Shown: positions 8,516-17,213 of the stretch, one piece after another | Layout of the letters: each line of letters begins with the position of its first letter | Numbering within the stretch: the stretch's first letter is position 1 | NCBI RefSeq assembly: GCF_004310295.1 | Contig: NZ_SISB01000016.1 | Span: forward strand, 55,561-119,560 | DNA: 64,000 nucleotides | Direction: 5' to 3' | From: Pseudomonas sp. BGI-2 | GTDB taxonomy: Bacteria; Pseudomonadota; Gammaproteobacteria; Pseudomonadales; Pseudomonadaceae | Notes under the pieces: model-generated | The model's input: the letters and a program-made list of their open reading frames with translations, nothing else | Databases searched by the model: none | Told to the model about the DNA's origin: nothing | Translations under genes and position numbers: made by a program

Positions 8516-11500
8516 TTGCGTTTCACACTTCCACTGTCGAGCCAGTACTTGGTCTCGCTCAGGCCGGCGTCGAGCATGGTGTTGAGTTCCAGCTCGAGGT
8601 CGCTGCGCGGGTTGAAGTTGACGTTGTTACTGTTGGATTCGATGTCGCGGACCGAGAGGCGGTCGCTGACCAGGTCCTGCTTGCGCGTGTACTTGTCGGC
8701 CGCTTTGACCTCGAAGCGCACCTTGAGCAGCGGCGCGCTGCCGTTCTCACCGATCGCGCGGGAGAACTTCTCCCGACCGGCCTTGGTGAAACGCAAGGTG
8801 TACAGCGGCGAAGCGGCCCAGCGATCGGCGGCCAACTGGCGGAAACCGAGGCGCAGATCGCCGCGCATTTCCAGCTGCGGCGTGTCGGCGTCATCGCCCG
8901 TGCCGATTTCCGGCAACTTGATTTTGTAGTCTTCGGACTGGATGTCGCGGTACAGCACGTCGGCATCCTTGATCACGTTATTCAGGTCGATGACACCGAT
9001 GTGCTTGACCGTCGAATACGGCTTGAGCGCCGAAGAACGGAAGTAGAAGTTCGGCACGCTGTGGTTGGCGCACAACAGGCACAGCATCGCGCCCACCGAA
9101 GCGGTACTTTTCGGGTCGTCGATGCGGCCGTTCTTGTGGAACGGATACCAGCCGCCAGTGCGGTAGTTTTGCAGCGCCAAAATGCGCCCCGGTGGCAGTG
9201 GCAGCACCTTGCGAATAAAGGCCTGGATGCCGGGCAGACGCGAAGGGCGGCCGGTCAGCAGCAGGACGTCGCACGGGTAATGCGCGACCACTTCACAGAG
9301 CGCGCCGAGGATCTTGGTGATGTTGATTTGATCGTTGAGGAACGCGGCGTGGAGCTTTTGCAGGTCGAAGCCGATCAGCGATTCGTACAGGTCGAAACCG
9401 CTCTGGCCACCGACATCGCGGCGCACGGCGGCGTTGACATAGTCGAGCACGGTCTGGCTGATCGCGTTGTCGCCGAGCAACTGGCGGTAACTTTGCGGGC
9501 TGACTTCCTGCGGAACTTGCGGGTCGTAATGCTCGTAAGCCTTGAGCAACGCCAGGCCCAGCGGCGCGAACACCTGCAGGTTCAATTGCTGGCGCAGGAT
9601 CATGTCCTGGGCGCTGACCGATTCATCACCGCACAGCCGTGACATCAGCGAATCCGGGGCTCTGACGCCGGCATTCTGCAAAGCCTTCTCGAAGCTCGGC
9701 AGGATGAAGTCCTGAATCACGTCCAGCAGGATGTCGTCGCCAGCCACTTTGAAACCATCGCGAAAACGCTGCTCGGGCACGATGTGCACGTTGCTGCCGC
9801 TGCCCGTGTTGCCGGCGCGGTCGAGGCGATAGTCGGTGATGACCAGGTCGGTGGTGCCGCCGCCGATGTCGATGGTCGCCAGGGTGATGCGTTCACGGTC
9901 GGTCTTGTCCGGCCGGGCGATGGTGTCGAAAAACTCTTCCGGGTGACCGGCGAAGTTCTCGTTGACCTCGGTGTACAGGTACACCAACTGGCCGCAGGAG
10001 GCTTCGTCCCATTCCACGCGGATGCTCGGGATCGGCGTGCGCGGGCTGACGGCCTGATCCTGATGCGGGTCTTCCTCGCCGGCATGCCAGCCGAGGCTTT
10101 TCCACACCAGGCCGATGGCTTGCTGCATGCGTTCGTTGAGAATGCTGCGCTCCGCCTGGGGCATGCCCGGCGGCACGGTCAGGGTGATGCTGTTGAGCTG
10201 GCGCGGTACGCGGGTGTGACCCTGGCGCGAGCGCTGGGCCGGGCTGTTGATTTGCGACAGCGCCTGGGCCAGCACTTCGGCGAGCATGAACGTCATCAGC
10301 GAGCTGCGCGAGTAACGTGGCATGAACACCGGCAGGCGATCGTCTTCTTCGAGGCTGTAAAGCGCCTCGCCGGTTTCGTTGATCAGGTGCGAGAACGGCG
10401 CGGCCGTGGCGTACGGCTCGTTGTCGGTCTTGATGTACGAGCAGTTGAAACGCCAGCCGTGGCCGTAGGCGTTTTCGTCCCACAGGTAACGTTTCGGGCT
10501 GGACAGGCCTGTCGAGCCTTCGGTGCCGCGACGGCGGCTGGCCAGACGGCTGGCCTCATTGCCGACGCGGGCGATCGTCGCCCACTGGAACGCATCGTGA
10601 CGGCCGCTCTTGACCGAGCAGTGGTCCTTGCCGAAATACGCCTGGGCGAACTCGACGCGGCTTTCGAACGGTAGGTTATAGGTGTGTTCGGGGGTGATCA
10701 GGTCGCGCAGTTCCAGCACGTAATTCTGCTTCAGCCCGGAGCCTGCCTGGCCGTGATTCTCGATCAGGATGCCGCAGGTGCGCGAGTTGCCGACGTCCAG
10801 CACCAGGTCCACTGGAATCGGTTTGACCAGGCCATTGCTGTCATTGGCGACCACTTTCAGCTCAGGGATTTCCACCTTCGGCCTGGCCGTCGACTGCGCC
10901 GCCGCTGACGGCGTGCTCAACAGACTCAGCAGGTTGAGGTAGTGCGCCAGGTGATGGTTGGCGCGGATGTCGATGTCGAGCTCTTCGCGCGAACGATGGG
11001 CGTTGCCCTCGTTGAACACTTCCAGCAGCCATTCGTTGACCCACGGCTGGGCCAGGAACCAACGGGTTTCGCTGGCCTTGGTCGCCAGTTTGAAGGACAC
11101 GCCGGAGCTGATGTCTTCTTCGTTCGGCGCCAGGTAGGCGGTGCCGTCACGCTTGGGCATGACGCGGCTGTCGAACGCCATCGTCAGGCGATGGGTGTTG
11201 CCGTCGATGTCTGGCGTGGCCAGTTTCACCAGGCGCATCCGCGACCAGTTGGTCGGGCCTTCGTCAAAGCGGTGCGGCGGCATGAAACGGAAAAACGGCG
11301 TCGGCAGCCAGACACCGTCCAGCAGATCGAGGCTGCTTTTCATGTCGACGCTGAACGCCGGTTTGGCCTTCTCGACCTTCTCCGGTTCAGGCTCGTAGAA
11401 GTAGAAGTCTTTCTCTTCGTTGTACATCAGACGGCAGATCAGCCCGCTGATCATCGGCGCGAACTCGCCCGCCGGTTCCTTGCGAGGATCCAGGCGCAAA

Positions 11501-11577
11501 GCGAAATCCATGAACTGGATACCGGTGTCACTGACGAGCGTGACGGTGTCTTCGAATTGTGTGACTTCAGGCAACAT
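8512..11577 (-). CDS. srfB: SrfB-family actin/Hsp70-fold ATPase-like protein
   Basis: A 1021-residue cytoplasmic protein. It carries the three signatures of the actin/Hsp70/sugar-kinase fold: phosphate-1 LVLDVGNSRTCG (258-269), phosphate-2 ATIDIGGGTTDLVI (567-580) and an adenosine-type motif LLLTGRPSRLPGI (772-784). About 240 residues precede the first motif and about 200 follow the last, which is longer than ordinary Hsp70 or MreB. SrfB proteins are encoded with SrfA and SrfC in enterobacteria and Xenorhabdus, where SrfABC has been reported as cytotoxic. It starts 17 bases after srfA and overlaps srfC by four. No signal peptide or membrane segment is seen. Confidence 0.88.
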   Translation of the reverse strand: MLPEVTQFEDTVTLVSDTGIQFMDFALRLDPRKEPAGEFAPMISGLICRLMYNEEKDFYFYEPEPEKVEKAKPAFSVDMKSSLDLLDGVWLPTPFFRFMPPHRFDEGPTNWSRMRLVKLATPDIDGNTHRLTMAFDSRVMPKRDGTAYLAPNEEDISSGVSFKLATKASETRWFLAQPWVNEWLLEVFNEGNAHRSREELDIDIRANHHLAHYLNLLSLLSTPSAAAQSTARPKVEIPELKVVANDSNGLVKPIPVDLVLDVGNSRTCGILIENHGQAGSGLKQNYVLELRDLITPEHTYNLPFESRVEFAQAYFGKDHCSVKSGRHDAFQWATIARVGNEASRLASRRRGTEGSTGLSSPKRYLWDENAYGHGWRFNCSYIKTDNEPYATAAPFSHLINETGEALYSLEEDDRLPVFMPRYSRSSLMTFMLAEVLAQALSQINSPAQRSRQGHTRVPRQLNSITLTVPPGMPQAERSILNERMQQAIGLVWKSLGWHAGEEDPHQDQAVSPRTPIPSIRVEWDEASCGQLVYLYTEVNENFAGHPEEFFDTIARPDKTDRERITLATIDIGGGTTDLVITDYRLDRAGNTGSGSNVHIVPEQRFRDGFKVAGDDILLDVIQDFILPSFEKALQNAGVRAPDSLMSRLCGDESVSAQDMILRQQLNLQVFAPLGLALLKAYEHYDPQVPQEVSPQSYRQLLGDNAISQTVLDYVNAAVRRDVGGQSGFDLYESLIGFDLQKLHAAFLNDQINITKILGALCEVVAHYPCDVLLLTGRPSRLPGIQAFIRKVLPLPPGRILALQNYRTGGWYPFHKNGRIDDPKSTASVGAMLCLLCANHSVPNFYFRSSALKPYSTVKHIGVIDLNNVIKDADVLYRDIQSEDYKIKLPEIGTGDDADTPQLEMRGDLRLGFRQLAADRWAASPLYTLRFTKAGREKFSRAIGENGSAPLLKVRFEVKAADKYTRKQDLVSDRLSVRDIESNSNNVNFNPRSDLELELNTMLDAGLSETKYWLDSGSVKRK

Positions 11578-11594
11578 GTCGGGTTATTCCAGTC

Positions 11595-12968
11595 TTATTC
11601 GCCCATCTGCCGCATGGACATGGGGAATTGATCTTTTCCGTAACCGCCGGTGCAGTCCGCGACCGTGGTCGCCCCTTTGCGGCAGTTGACCTTGGGCATG
11701 TCGTAAGTGCTGCCATCGCCGCACACGGCCTGGCCCTGGCTGTCGATGGCGAGGCTGCCACCCTTCATGGTGGCGGTGACCGGGCCGCTGCATTTCGAGC
11801 CGTCGGCCTGATGCACAGTGACTTCGCCTTTACCGTCCTTTAACTGGTATTCCAGACGCAGCGGCTTGCCGGTCCGGCGATCCTGAATGCCGGCACCGGC
11901 GCGGTACTGACCGTCGAGGAACTTGGCAGCGCCGTCGGCGGCGTCAGGCGGAATGCTCAGGGCCGGACCCGGTTTTGTGGTTGCGGCTGCGGCGGCGGAT
12001 TTTTGCGCGTCGGGCGGAGTGACGGCAGACGGCGCCTCGGTTTTGGCTTCGGGTGGCGCGGTTGGCGTGGTTGGTGATTCGGCGGCCGGGTCTTGGGTTA
12101 CGTCGGCGGTCGTGGCGTCAGCTTCATTACCCGCGACGGCTGGAGCTTCTACGCCATGAGTGCCGGTCACGGCAGTGCCTGTGGTGGAGCCCGCGACGGT
12201 GCCGGTTACCGGAACGCCATTCAGCGTTGTCACGTTGCCGGTCAGTTGCGGCTCTTCCAGCTGTTTTTCCACCGGCACGATGCCCTCAGGCAGCAAGTCC
12301 ACCGCCACCAACGGAATCGGCACGCAACCGCGCAAGCCGAGCAACAGCCACAACAGCAGCAACAAGAACGGTAGCAGCAACAGCCACCACCAGCGACGCC
12401 ACCAAGGACGAGGCACTACCGCCACGACAGGCGCCACAACCGGTTCTTCAACCACGGGTGGCAGCGTGAAAACGGGTGGAACCTGATAAAGGCAGTGCAG
12501 GGGATCGCGATTGCCGGTACCGGCATGCTCGAAACCCCAGAAGGTCAGCACCGGTTTGCCTTGCACCAGGTAGACGAAGTTTTCGTCAGGGAAATGAATG
12601 ACACGCTTGAGCAACTTGCCGAACACGGCTTTGTCGCCTTGCTGCTGTTCGGCCGGATCTGTGCCCAGGAAACGCTGGCTCAATTCATCGAGCGCAGTCT
12701 TTAGAGCTTCAAGTTGGCGGCGGGCCGGTGCGCGTTCTTCTTCGGTCGCGCTGCTCCACGGGATTACATCGCCGTCGAGGCCGCTGTACCAATCGATCTG
12801 GTTGCCGAGTTCGTCGCTTTGAGGGATGGCCAGGTGATCGACCATGTCGGGGTTCTTGCGGCGAATAGCTTCGCGCAGTTGCAGGGCTGCCCGGTAGACC
12901 GGTTGACCTGTTTCGCCGAGGGCTGTGAATGACCCGCTCTTACCGCTGCGTAATAGTGCCCCGCGCAT
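11595..12968 (-). CDS. srfA: SrfA-family bitopic membrane protein, first gene of the srf-like operon
   Basis: A 457-residue protein. The N-terminal 160 residues are cytoplasmic (SGSFTALGETGQPVYRAAL, then NQIDWYSGLDGDVIPW) and match my memory of SrfA proteins. A proline/valine linker and one strong membrane helix (about 194-212, preceded by RPWWRRWWW) follow. A long Ala/Thr/Pro-rich stretch then leads to a cysteine-containing C-terminal domain of about 100 residues, predicted periplasmic. The ATG at 12968 has GGAG six to seven bases upstream. It is the first gene of the cluster, with srfB 17 bases downstream, so its upstream region should hold the operon promoter. The SrfA name is from family resemblance only. 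Confidence 0.72.
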   Translation of the reverse strand: MRGALLRSGKSGSFTALGETGQPVYRAALQLREAIRRKNPDMVDHLAIPQSDELGNQIDWYSGLDGDVIPWSSATEEERAPARRQLEALKTALDELSQRFLGTDPAEQQQGDKAVFGKLLKRVIHFPDENFVYLVQGKPVLTFWGFEHAGTGNRDPLHCLYQVPPVFTLPPVVEEPVVAPVVAVVPRPWWRRWWWLLLLPFLLLLLWLLLGLRGCVPIPLVAVDLLPEGIVPVEKQLEEPQLTGNVTTLNGVPVTGTVAGSTTGTAVTGTHGVEAPAVAGNEADATTADVTQDPAAESPTTPTAPPEAKTEAPSAVTPPDAQKSAAAAATTKPGPALSIPPDAADGAAKFLDGQYRAGAGIQDRRTGKPLRLEYQLKDGKGEVTVHQADGSKCSGPVTATMKGGSLAIDSQGQAVCGDGSTYDMPKVNCRKGATTVADCTGGYGKDQFPMSMRQMGE

Positions 12969-13043
12969 TCAAACTCCATATGTTCCGTTGCGCAAAAATG
13001 ACAGACAAAGGTGTCTGTTCTTGCTCCTGCAATTAGCTGGCGA

Positions 13044-13072
13044 CCTTAATGTCATAATGATGTCGCCGTCAA
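13044..13072 (-). promoter_or_regulatory. possible sigma-70 promoter of the srf operon
   Basis: On the minus strand TTGACG (13072-13067) is followed after exactly 17 bases by TTAAGG (13049-13044), about 75 bases before the srfA start. The -35 is good, the -10 is weak. This is a guess from sequence only. Confidence 0.3.
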
Positions 13073-13180
13073 TCAGAGGAGGTCCAAAACCGTATGAGAC
13101 TAGCGTAAGTGTGCGGAGGTTGCATGAGGTCAATGTGAATTGATTTTGTAAGGCTCGGACGTTCGCTTTTTTAAGCTGGC

Positions 13181-13192
13181 TGAAACGTTTCA
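13181..13192. promoter_or_regulatory. LacI/Cra-type operator palindrome upstream of the DUF4432 gene
   Basis: TGAAACGTTTCA is a perfect 12-base palindrome with a central CG, the classical LacI-family half-site arrangement and close to the Cra/FruR box. It lies 43 bases before the start of the sugar-epimerase-like gene and directly before TATAAA, which could be its -10, so a bound regulator would block transcription. Confidence 0.5.
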
Positions 13193-13234
13193 TCAGCGCT
13201 ATAAAAATGCACACCTCCAAGAAAGGCTTTCCTC

Positions 13235-14449
13235 ATGACCCCGCTCAAACTTGTCGTCGCCCTCGGCGCCCTGACCACTGCCTCCCACGCCATGGCCTGG
13301 GATTACGTGCTGCTCGACACCGACAAGGCTGCCCAGAACTGGCAGATCACCAGCCAGCAACTCGGCGTAAAAACCGACAAACCGTTCTCCGTGACCCTTC
13401 GCACCTTGCACGGCGGCCGGCAGGAGGGCGTCAGCATCGTCGACATCGATAACGGCACGATGAAACTCTCGGTGGTGCCGACTCGCGGGATGAACGTCTT
13501 GCAGGCGTCGGTCGGTGATGTGCGCATGGGTTGGGATTCGCCGGTCAAGGACGTGGTCAATCCGTCCTTCATCGAACTCAACGGCCGCGGCGGACTGGGC
13601 TGGCTCGAAGGCTTCAACGAACTGGTCGCCCGCTGCGGCTACGAATGGGTCGGCCATCCCGGTATGGACAACGGTGAACTGCTGACTCTGCATGGCCGTG
13701 CTGCCAACATCCCGGCCAGCAAAGTTACCCTGCATATAGATGAAAAACCGCCGTACGCCATCAGCCTGCGCGGCGAGCTTAAAGAGCAGGCGTTCAAGAA
13801 AGTCGATTTCTCGGTCGTGACCGAGCTGGTCACGGAGCCCGGCAGCGTGGCGTTTGCCCTCAACGATACGTTGACCAATAACGGTGACTATCCGAAGGAG
13901 TATCAGGCGCTTTACCACAGCAACTTCAGCACCCCGTTCCTGGAACAGGGCGCGCGTTTTGCTTCGCCGGTTAAACAGGTGTCGCCATTCAACGACAAGG
14001 CCAAAGGGGATTTGCCGGATTGGCAGACTTACCGTGCACCGACCAAGGACTATGACGAGACGGTTTACAACGTTGTGCCGTATGGCGATGCCAAGGGCGA
14101 CACGTTGACCGTGTTGCATAACAAGGCCGGCAGTCTGGGTGTTTCGGTCGGCTTTAACACTCAGCAGTTGCCGGTATTTTCGTTGTGGAAAAACACCGAT
14201 ACGCAAGGGCAGGGGTATGTGACCGGGTTGGAGCCGGGGACGAGTTTTTCCTACAACCGTCGGTATCAGCGGCCGATTGGTTTGGTGCCGATGATTGGGG
14301 TTAAAGAGCAGAAGCAGTTCCAGATCCATTACAGCTTGTTGGCGGATAAAGGGGCTGTGGATAAAGCGTTGGAGCGGGTGAATGAGATTCAGGGTGGGCG
14401 GGCGACTGAGGTAAGGCAGGCGCCGTTGGTGGATTTGACCAAAGAGTAA
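13235..14449 (+). CDS. secreted DUF4432 (aldose 1-epimerase-like) protein
   Basis: A 404-residue protein with a signal peptide (MTPLKLVVALGALTTASHAMA) and hence periplasmic. The motif VVPTRGMNVL and the downstream GWLEGFNELVARCGYEW are characteristic of DUF4432, a branch of the galactose-mutarotase beta-sandwich superfamily. Likely His/Glu catalytic positions lie around LLTLHGRA and YHSNF. Most relatives are thought to act on sugars or sugar acids, but the substrate is not known. AAAGG lies about eight bases before the start. It is a single gene, divergent from the srf operon, with a LacI-type palindrome upstream that supports sugar-responsive control. Confidence 0.8.
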   Translation: MTPLKLVVALGALTTASHAMAWDYVLLDTDKAAQNWQITSQQLGVKTDKPFSVTLRTLHGGRQEGVSIVDIDNGTMKLSVVPTRGMNVLQASVGDVRMGWDSPVKDVVNPSFIELNGRGGLGWLEGFNELVARCGYEWVGHPGMDNGELLTLHGRAANIPASKVTLHIDEKPPYAISLRGELKEQAFKKVDFSVVTELVTEPGSVAFALNDTLTNNGDYPKEYQALYHSNFSTPFLEQGARFASPVKQVSPFNDKAKGDLPDWQTYRAPTKDYDETVYNVVPYGDAKGDTLTVLHNKAGSLGVSVGFNTQQLPVFSLWKNTDTQGQGYVTGLEPGTSFSYNRRYQRPIGLVPMIGVKEQKQFQIHYSLLADKGAVDKALERVNEIQGGRATEVRQAPLVDLTKE

Positions 14450-14501
14450 GCGGCCTTGCGAGATGAGCAGTGGAAGTCTGTGTTCACCGCTCATCAAAAG
14501 G

Positions 14502-14804
14502 CTAAAAAGGAAGTCTCATTTCTGACGCTTGTGCCGCATCAAACAGACGCCGGATGAAATCGAAGTCGTTCCAGGTTTGGTTGGTATAAAACCGATGCTC
14601 CTTATTTCCGATCTCATCGATGTAATAGATAACGTACTCCGCATATTTCTCGTCGGCGTTGAAGCTGTAACGCAATGAAAGAGAAAAGTCATTTTCCTTG
14701 AGTTTCACAAACGAGTTGTTGTCGTCATAACTCCAGGAGAATTCGCCTCTCTCCGTTCTCGTGGTGAGGGCTTTGATGAAATCGAGAAATCTAGGCGGTA
14801 GCAT
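14502..14804 (-). CDS. small hypothetical protein, second gene of an unknown pair
   Basis: A 100-residue acidic/aromatic protein, starting MLPPRFLDFIKALTTRT. I chose the ATG at 14804 because AGAGGG lies about seven bases upstream and because the longer open frame would run 200 bases inside the upstream gene in another frame. It overlaps that gene by 14 bases, so the two should be co-translated. No family recognised, no signal peptide, no membrane segment. Its codon use is AT-richer than that of the flanking core genes, which suggests recent acquisition. Confidence 0.6.
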   Translation of the reverse strand: MLPPRFLDFIKALTTRTERGEFSWSYDDNNSFVKLKENDFSLSLRYSFNADEKYAEYVIYYIDEIGNKEHRFYTNQTWNDFDFIRRLFDAAQASEMRLPF

Positions 14805-15369
14805 ATTGACGCCCTCTGGCCGGGTTAACCTTTTCGAGGTTTTCTTTGATGTTTTCAAGATTGTGGTGAAGAAGGTTTCTGATCGGCTTTTCGAGCGGAG
14901 CGTTTGCCGTCGCGAAAACCCCTTTTCTGATGGTGATTTCAGTTTCTCCAAGGATATTGTCAATCCTTTCGAACTCCTGACCTGTACCGGGTATTTTGGC
15001 AAACAGAATCCTGAAATGCTGATAGCACTTCAACGCCAATGGATAGTTTTCGGTGTCCACATAACCTGCTGCTTCATTGAGCGTCGCAATGCATTCACTG
15101 ACGGCTGAGGCGCCCTCTACAGCTTTTGCGTCCTTGAGTATTCTGTTGGCTTCTGCACTGATGCTGCGTGAGTAACGAACACTGTGTAGAACTTCGGATA
15201 TTGAAATGATGAGCGCTACAATGGTTATTACCGTGCCGACGTAGGAAAAGTTGTTCAGGGATGTCGGAGAGCCGACAACAATTTCCTGCTGCAATAGCGC
15301 CGCCCATACGATAGCAATGCTTATCAGGCAATAGACGAATCTGATCCAATGACTTCTTAGTAACTTCAT
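14791..15369 (-). CDS. hypothetical membrane protein, first gene of an unknown pair
   Basis: A 192-residue protein with two membrane helices (about residues 9-26 and 42-62) followed by a cytoplasmic, helix-rich tail of about 125 residues that contains a TPR-like segment (YPLALKCYQHFRILFAKI). The family is not recognised. The arrangement of two N-terminal helices plus a helical soluble tail is seen in small membrane sensors and in some membrane effectors, but no function can be claimed. Its reading frame is less GC-biased at third positions than that of comM next to it, which fits horizontal acquisition. Confidence 0.6.
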   Translation of the reverse strand: MKLLRSHWIRFVYCLISIAIVWAALLQQEIVVGSPTSLNNFSYVGTVITIVALIISISEVLHSVRYSRSISAEANRILKDAKAVEGASAVSECIATLNEAAGYVDTENYPLALKCYQHFRILFAKIPGTGQEFERIDNILGETEITIRKGVFATANAPLEKPIRNLLHHNLENIKENLEKVNPARGRQYATA

Positions 15370-15426
15370 GTATTACTGACGCTCTCTCTGAATATTATCT
15401 GAATGATTTGCTGTGATGGTCATCGA

Positions 15427-16920
15427 TTACGCTGAGGCAGGTCGGTATTGCAGCGCTTCCGCCAAATGCTCGCGTGTAATTGCATTTACCTGTTCAAGGT
15501 CTGCCAATGTACGGGCTACCTTGAGCAGGCGGTGGGCCGACCGGAGTGACAAGGTCAAACGTTCGCAAGCAGTTTCCAGCCAGGCTTCATCGGTTGCGGA
15601 TAAGTTGCAGTGTTTGCGCAGGCCTGGCAGATCGAGGAATGCATTGGCGCAGCCTTGGCGCTTGTTTTGACGCTCCCGGGCGTCGGCGACCAGCTCCGCA
15701 GCAGTGGCAGTGTCATCACCAGGTTTGAGCGCAGGATTCAACGCCGTGGCTTCGCGCGCGACGGTCAGGTGCAGGTCGATCCGATCCAGCAGCGGCCCCG
15801 ACAATTTGTTGCGGTAGCGCTGAACCATGTCCGGCGTACAACTGCATTTGCCGCTGGGTTCGCCAAGATATCCACAGGGGCATGGATTCATCGCGGCCAC
15901 CAATTGAAAGCGTGCCGGAAACCTCACGCGATCCTTGGCGCGGGAAATCACGATATGACCGGATTCCAGCGGCTCCCTTAAAACCTCCAACACCTTACGA
16001 TCGAATTCAGGAAGTTCGTCGAGGAACAGCACACCGTGGTGGGCGAGGGTGATTTCGCCGGGTTGTGGCTTCGATCCGCCACCCACCAATGCAGGGCCGG
16101 AAGCCGAGTGATGGGGCTGGCGGAACGGTCGTTGCGGCCAATGGCTCAAGGGCACGCAACTGGTGACGGATTGAATGGCTGCGACTTCCAGCGCCTCGTT
16201 TTCGGCGAGCGGTGGAAGCAAACCCGGCAAACGACTCGCCAACAACGTTTTCCCAGTCCCCGGCGGTCCGCTAAACAGCAAGTTATGAGCCCCAGCCGCC
16301 GCAATTAGCAATGCGCGCTTGGCCGAAAGTTGTCCCTGCACCTCATTCAGGTCCGGATAGGGTTTACTTGCGTAGAGCAACCCGTTGGAAACGTAGGGCT
16401 CGACAGGCGTATGTCCATTGAAGTGCGCAACGGCTTCCAGTAGGTGATCCACGGCAAACACCTTCAACCCCGACGCGAGGCACGCTTCCTCGGCGTTCGC
16501 CCTTGGCACCATCAACGAGCGTCCGGCCTTGCGTGCAGCTAACGCAGCCGGCAACACACCTCTCACGGCACGTACCGCGCCTGACAGCGCCAATTCTCCC
16601 AAGCATTCAATGTCATCCAGCGTCAACGTCGGTACCTGTACGCTGGCGGACAGAATCCCCAACGCAATCGCCAGATCAAACCGTCCGCCATCCTTCGGTA
16701 AGTCCGCAGGCGCGAGATTCAGCGTGATGCGCCGCGCCGGAAATTGCAGGCCTGAATTGATGATCGCGCTGCGTACCCGGTCCTTGCTTTCCTTTACGGC
16801 AGCTTCGGGTAAACCGACCATCGTCAGCGACGGCAAACCGTTGGCCAGATGGACTTCTACGGTTACAGCGGGCGCATCGACACCAATCTGGGCGCGGCTG
16901 TGGACGATGGAGAGGGACAT
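15427..16920 (-). CDS. comM: YifB/ComM family Mg-chelatase-like AAA+ ATPase
   Basis: A 497-residue protein. ComM is a hexameric helicase that promotes branch migration during natural transformation. A Lon-protease-like N-terminal domain (VEVHLANGLPSLTMVGLP) is followed by the AAA+ core: Walker A GPPGTGKT near residue 220, Walker B VLFLDELPEF near 300 and a zinc-type cluster CPCGYLG...CSC. The C-terminal Mg-chelatase domain is complete. The ATG at 16920 is preceded by AAGGA at good spacing and gives the family N-terminus MSLSIVHSRA; the longer open frame upstream is not needed. Confidence 0.93.
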   Translation of the reverse strand: MSLSIVHSRAQIGVDAPAVTVEVHLANGLPSLTMVGLPEAAVKESKDRVRSAIINSGLQFPARRITLNLAPADLPKDGGRFDLAIALGILSASVQVPTLTLDDIECLGELALSGAVRAVRGVLPAALAARKAGRSLMVPRANAEEACLASGLKVFAVDHLLEAVAHFNGHTPVEPYVSNGLLYASKPYPDLNEVQGQLSAKRALLIAAAGAHNLLFSGPPGTGKTLLASRLPGLLPPLAENEALEVAAIQSVTSCVPLSHWPQRPFRQPHHSASGPALVGGGSKPQPGEITLAHHGVLFLDELPEFDRKVLEVLREPLESGHIVISRAKDRVRFPARFQLVAAMNPCPCGYLGEPSGKCSCTPDMVQRYRNKLSGPLLDRIDLHLTVAREATALNPALKPGDDTATAAELVADARERQNKRQGCANAFLDLPGLRKHCNLSATDEAWLETACERLTLSLRSAHRLLKVARTLADLEQVNAITREHLAEALQYRPASA

Positions 16921-17178
16921 GGTCGTTCCTTGATCTTTACGGGAACCGCTTCCTGCGGTTTTTGAAGGGTAGTCGGGGTGTTGTTCTTCGGCGTTACGAA
17001 TGAGGCGACAAACTTTCACTGGATGTTGCGAGTGTCTTTCTGGTGATGAAGCGTAAGCGAGCGTGGAGTGCCAACGTAATCAGTCGCGGGATGATGTTTT
17101 TGTAGGACCTTGCCTAGATCAATGACGGACGTCGGTGAAAGTGTGTGAGCGCTCTTCTCTGTTTGGCAGGGCTGCTTA

Positions 17179-17195
17179 TGATCATCAATTGATCA
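17179..17195. promoter_or_regulatory. candidate autoregulatory operator and -10 of the HigA-like gene
   Basis: TGATCA-TCAAT-TGATCA is a perfect 6-base inverted repeat with a 5-base spacer. A good -10 hexamer (TATGAT, 17177-17182) overlaps its left arm, 32 bases before the HigA-like start. HigA proteins repress their own promoters through such repeats, so this is a reasonable operator. Confidence 0.5.
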
Positions 17196-17213
17196 CTGAC
17201 TTCGGAGAGAAAT

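Noticed and set aside
16921..17213. HigB toxin gene upstream of the HigA-like gene
   Set aside because: No frame of HigB length and no HigB-like residues could be read in this interval.
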